A stretch of DNA of 64,000 nt, from assembly GCA_043228905.1 (NCBI GenBank), contig JBHGNT010000012.1, positions 1 through 64,000 of the forward strand. Reading direction: 5' to 3'. The stretch is from Azolla caroliniana (taxonomy: Eukaryota; Polypodiophyta). Below, piece by piece: positions 60,801 through 64,000 of this stretch (position 1 is its first letter; the number at the start of each line of letters is the position of its first letter). The notes beneath the pieces are model-generated. The model made no database searches and had not been told where the DNA came from. It saw nothing but the letters and a program-made list of their open reading frames with translations. The position numbers and the translations under genes were made by a program.

Positions 60801-63800
60801 GTTGCATGCATGCCTACAAAACATAACACAAGATAAGTGGGAAGAAAGTGTATGAAACCTTTAAATCACCACTATCATCAAGAGCATTAAACGTATCGTT
60901 GAAATTCTTCTCCTCAATTTTTGGTAAGGTTCTACATGCAAGAAAAAACATGAATACAAAGAATAAACTCAGAATTAAGACAATGTAATATCTGCTTCAC
61001 AATAGACAAGTATAAAGATGTGCTTCTGTATGCCTTTTGGTATTGGACAAAACAAATTTGTCCTCTTACCAGAAATTTATATTTAAGTCTTCTATTGAGA
61101 CCAAACGAGAATAATCAACCAAAATAAGCATAACTAAATTAGTAGAACTGCTTAGGGTGCCGAATTATCTTGTTAGCTAAGCATTTAACATTTTGAACTT
61201 AGTTGGAATGAAACTTCTGCCTTCAAAAGATCCCCATAAGAGCCAATTCAAGCCAATGCCTTGTTTAATGAGGCAATGCTATCTCCCTCTTATTTCATAA
61301 AAGACACTATAGTGACATACAAATTGTTCTTCGAATTCCACTCGTTACTAACACAATCGGCAAATTCTTTCTTCTAGAGGTATTCATGCATATCTGCCTA
61401 CCTCAATCTCTAATTGAAGTGATGAAGTTGCAGCTGCCCTATCACACTGCACAACACATAGGATAGATGTATGTACATATAAAGGTGGCTTGATGATGCA
61501 TCCATCCTCCAATGTGTGTAAAAAGTATCTTGTAGTGGGCCATCTTTCTACCAAGTGATATTTTGGGGCTGATCCATGTTATCTTGCTTTCCAAGTTAAT
61601 AATATCAGTTTGGATAACTCTATTCTTTTCCACTTTGGTCATGTTTAGATGGGTACAGTTCAAGCTATATTGGAATGGAGGTAGTGCATGTATGCTTATG
61701 CCATGTGACTCGAACCACTGCTGCTTTTCAGCATACCAACAATGAGTGTCTCCACGTTTAGCCAGTTGTCTTGATGACATAAGTGCCAACCTTGAGTACC
61801 TTCATTTAGGGAGCTCCCATAGATGTTGGATACAGATCATTGATCGGAATAATGCCTCAGCGATTATAGGGGCTGCTCCCATCTCTGCCCAAATTATATC
61901 ATGGGGTACCGATGCTTTGCTCCTTATCATGTGGGCTATCATAGACACTAAAGTTCTCTCTAAATCTTTCCAATAATTTGCCTTGTTAAGACTCAGTCCC
62001 CACGTTTCTACTCCCTAAAGAAGTGTTGGTGTCACTAGTGTATCAAATAGCCACAGTTTAGTTCGTGGCTCTTGGAACTCCAAATGTGCACATTGTCTTT
62101 CGAGCGCACCAAGGGCTGCATATCCACGACAAAGTCAGGCACAAGCAGTCTCCCATAAGGAGAACCTAGGCCCTGTAAATGTCACTCCGAGGCATGTGTA
62201 GGAGCGTGTGTATTCCACCTTTTTCTCTTCTGGTTCTGCTTGAGTGATGTTAAACACCATCAGGTTAGTTTTATCCATGTTTACAGACAAACCTTTGTGC
62301 GTACAAAATACTTTGAAGGCATTTAGATGTCTTTGTAGTCCCTCCGGAGAGTCAGAAATCAGCACAATATCATCAGCATATAGTAATATTTGTACGGCTA
62401 TACCCATTAGGCATGATCCCAAACCCCCGAATCTCTCTATGTAATGTGATATCTCATCTATATAGAGACCGAAGAGAGTGGCGATATATCATCAGCATAT
62501 AGTAATATTTGTACGGCTATACCCATTAGGCATGATCCCAAACCCCCAAATCTCTCTATGTAATGTGATATCTCATCTATATAGAGACCGAAGAGAGTGG
62601 CGATAGTGGGCATCCTTGTTTCACTCCGATTGTGCTAGCCCTCGCCTCTGACAAACCCTTGGGAGACCGCACTTTTCTTGACAAGGATTAATACAGTGCA
62701 AAGATTCCCCATTGCATATCTGCAGGGGCACCAAGGGCTTCCCGCCATTGCATAAACCAAGCACATGGCATAATGTCAAAGGCTTTTCGGAAATCCACAA
62801 AGCAGCAATAAATCCTCTTATTATGGGCTCTGCCCTTCTCAGTAAGGGCTCGATGAATCAATATGTGATCCAAAGTTGTGAACCCCTTCCAAAAGCTTGC
62901 CTGTCCACCTGAATGGCAGGGATTTCTCTCTGCCCATATACTCAATTCTGACTCTAGAATCGAGCCATATAGTTTAGCCAAGTAATGGCCAATCATAATG
63001 TTCTTTCCCATTTTCTATCCACACCCAGTCTTTGTTTTGTCCATCTCCGCCAACCTCCAGCACTATTGTTTACTGATTGTCCATCTGTTGTTGTAGTTCT
63101 TGTTAGTGGTGCTAGCAAATTTCATAGCCAAAGCTATTTCAAGTCAGATACCTCTAAAGGTTCGATTGTTGCAAAACTGCGTGCTACCAATATATCCTCT
63201 GATCACGCACCCATACATCAGAAATCTGTTGAAGTTTATTTGTCTATCAAGGAAAACCTCTAATCTAAACTCTAACTTCCATAGGACTTGTGCCAAAAAA
63301 TGCTGTTACACAGAAAGTAATATCTCCATAAACATTTCCATCTTTTCTGAATTAATGCCATATGAAGTTACACAATTGAACCTCCGGATTTTTTATGAGT
63401 CCTTTGTGTTCACTTCAATGTGAATCTTTTTGTGATTCTAGCATGAACTTCCTTCATTACGTTCCCTTGCTATAATGTCTGAATATCAGATGATAATTAG
63501 GATTATTAGAAATGTTAAGAAAGATCAATGTCTTTTTTGAATTAATGCCATATGAAGTTACACAATTGAACCTCAGGATTTTTTATGAGTCATTTGTGTT
63601 CACTTCAATGTGAATCTTTTTGTAATTCTAGCATGAACTTCCTTCATTACGTTCCCTTGCTATAATGTCTGAAGATCAGATGATAATTAGGATTATTAGA
63701 AATGTTAAGAAAGATCAATGTAATTCATTATTACAAGTAATATCATATATAATTTTATAAATGGTGATGCTTTAAGGTCATAATTATTCCTTAACAACCA

Positions 63801-64000
63801 ATCTAAGCATTTACTATGAATGAGAAAGGCTGAGAATATGTTTAGGTTGCTTTGGCATCCAATTACCATATATTTAGATATTTGTAAAGCTACAGAGGAT
63901 GATGGGTTAGAATTTGAATTGCCAATCAAAAGAAAATAATACATTGTTCACATAGTAAGGATAATATATTGATATACCTGTATTTATTCAACGCTCTGAA
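54857..64000 (-). CDS. TPC1: Two-pore channel TPC1, 3' half (14 exons in window, 5' end outside)
   Basis: Minus-strand exons: >64000-63978, 60931-60859, 60568-60503, 60276-60133, 59662-59605, 58277-58170, 57776-57713, 57627-57459, 57356-57292, 57208-57118, 56454-56368, 56269-56204, 55968-55940 and 54959-54857. Phases agree throughout (381 aa plus stop), matching about the second half of Arabidopsis TPC1 (733 aa). In order: the end of EF-hand 1 (LNKYR), EF-hand 2 with DDSGDLKITVDE, IIS1 ([14 protein letters not shown]), IIS2 ([16 protein letters not shown]), IIS3, IIS4 with Arg spaced 6-3-3 ([17 protein letters not shown]), IIS5, the pore helix and filter [19 protein letters not shown]6 ([19 protein letters not shown]) and the C-terminal [17 protein letters not shown]1 is the vacuolar, Ca2+-regulated, voltage-gated SV cation channel. 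The Glu before W-I-R (AtTPC1 E528) and the Asp in ETTLD are kept, suggesting luminal Ca2+ control. Domain I is outside the window. Confidence 0.95.
61460..63010 (-). mobile_element. 5'-truncated non-LTR retrotransposon (LINE) in a TPC1 intron
   Basis: Minus-strand RT motifs in order: [20 protein letters not shown] and [16 protein letters not shown], then [14 protein letters not shown] (63008-62700), GCPLSP near 62620, [17 protein letters not shown] (62393-62350), and downstream [13 protein letters not shown] and CLGVTF. The 3' part [15 protein letters not shown] and [19 protein letters not shown] lies at about 61940-61690. No endonuclease is present, so it is truncated at the 5' end, and frameshifts separate the motifs. 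It is in the same orientation as TPC1, in the intron 60932-63977. It is a different LINE type from the one at 31-34.5 kb. Confidence 0.88.
62367..62604 (-). repeat. 119-bp tandem duplication inside the LINE RT
   Basis: The segment 62367-62485 is repeated with one or two changes at 62486-62604. It carries the codons for [14 protein letters not shown] and LLYADD, so the catalytic motif is present twice. As 119 is not a multiple of three, the duplication shifts the frame. Confidence 0.92.
63340..63719. repeat. 190-bp tandem duplication in the TPC1 intron
   Basis: GAATTAATGCCATATGAAG starts at 63349 and 63539. The two 190-bp units are about 97% identical, which indicates a recent event. It lies upstream of the LINE in the same TPC1 intron (between exons 63978 and 60931). 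Confidence 0.92.

Overview
This window is nuclear DNA of a land plant. The evidence is GT-AG introns whose phases agree across many exons, long AT-rich intergenic stretches, dense microsatellites, decayed LINE and Copia retrotransposons, and plant-specific families (chalcone synthase, remorin, HIPP, PLS-type PPR, subtilase, TPC1). The PPR repeat style, the divergent chalcone synthase, the abundant LINE relics and a centrin-like EF-hand/coiled-coil gene suggest a non-seed vascular plant such as a fern or lycophyte. That placement is inference, not proof. No operons, CRISPR arrays or prokaryotic features are present.

Layout. 0-2 kb: a two-exon chalcone synthase-like gene (+). 2-8.7 kb: gene-poor DNA with a 246-bp tandem repeat, a nested foldback element and long GT/GA/CA/CT simple repeats. 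8.9-12.2 kb: a seven-exon remorin gene (+). 14.4-15.5 kb: a three-exon HIPP metallochaperone-like gene (+). 17.3-17.7 kb: a small secreted protein of unknown family (-). 19.5-23.9 kb: a 5'-truncated, decayed Copia element. Its RT is split by a 1.1-kb TG...CA insertion flanked by a 4-bp duplication, and its RT/RNase H junction is triplicated in tandem. 24-30 kb: 83-bp and 92-bp tandem arrays around a four-exon gene (-) for a small mitochondrial membrane protein that resembles plant complex I ESSS/NDUFB11. 31-34.6 kb: a full-span but dead LINE (+). 34.6-37.1 kb: a PPR fragment and then an intronless 714-residue PPR gene (+). 38.6-44.8 kb: a ten-exon EF-hand/coiled-coil gene (-), with a possible three-exon gene of unknown family nested on the other strand. 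47.8-50.2 kb: an intronless 826-residue subtilase (+). 54.9-64.0 kb: the 3' half of a two-pore channel TPC1 gene (-), 14 exons in the window; one large intron has taken up a second, truncated LINE.

The genes do not form a pathway. They are a typical plant mixture: specialised metabolism (CHS), plasma-membrane organisation (remorin), metal handling (HIPP), organelle RNA processing (PPR), extracellular proteolysis (subtilase), vacuolar Ca2+-regulated cation conductance (TPC1), respiration (ESSS-like) and Ca2+ sensing (EF-hand protein). Spliced models were read by eye. Where phase stays consistent from start to stop (remorin 500 aa, HIPP 155 aa, ESSS-like 93 aa, EF-hand 278 aa, TPC1 3' half 381 aa) I regard them as well supported, although individual splice sites need transcript evidence.
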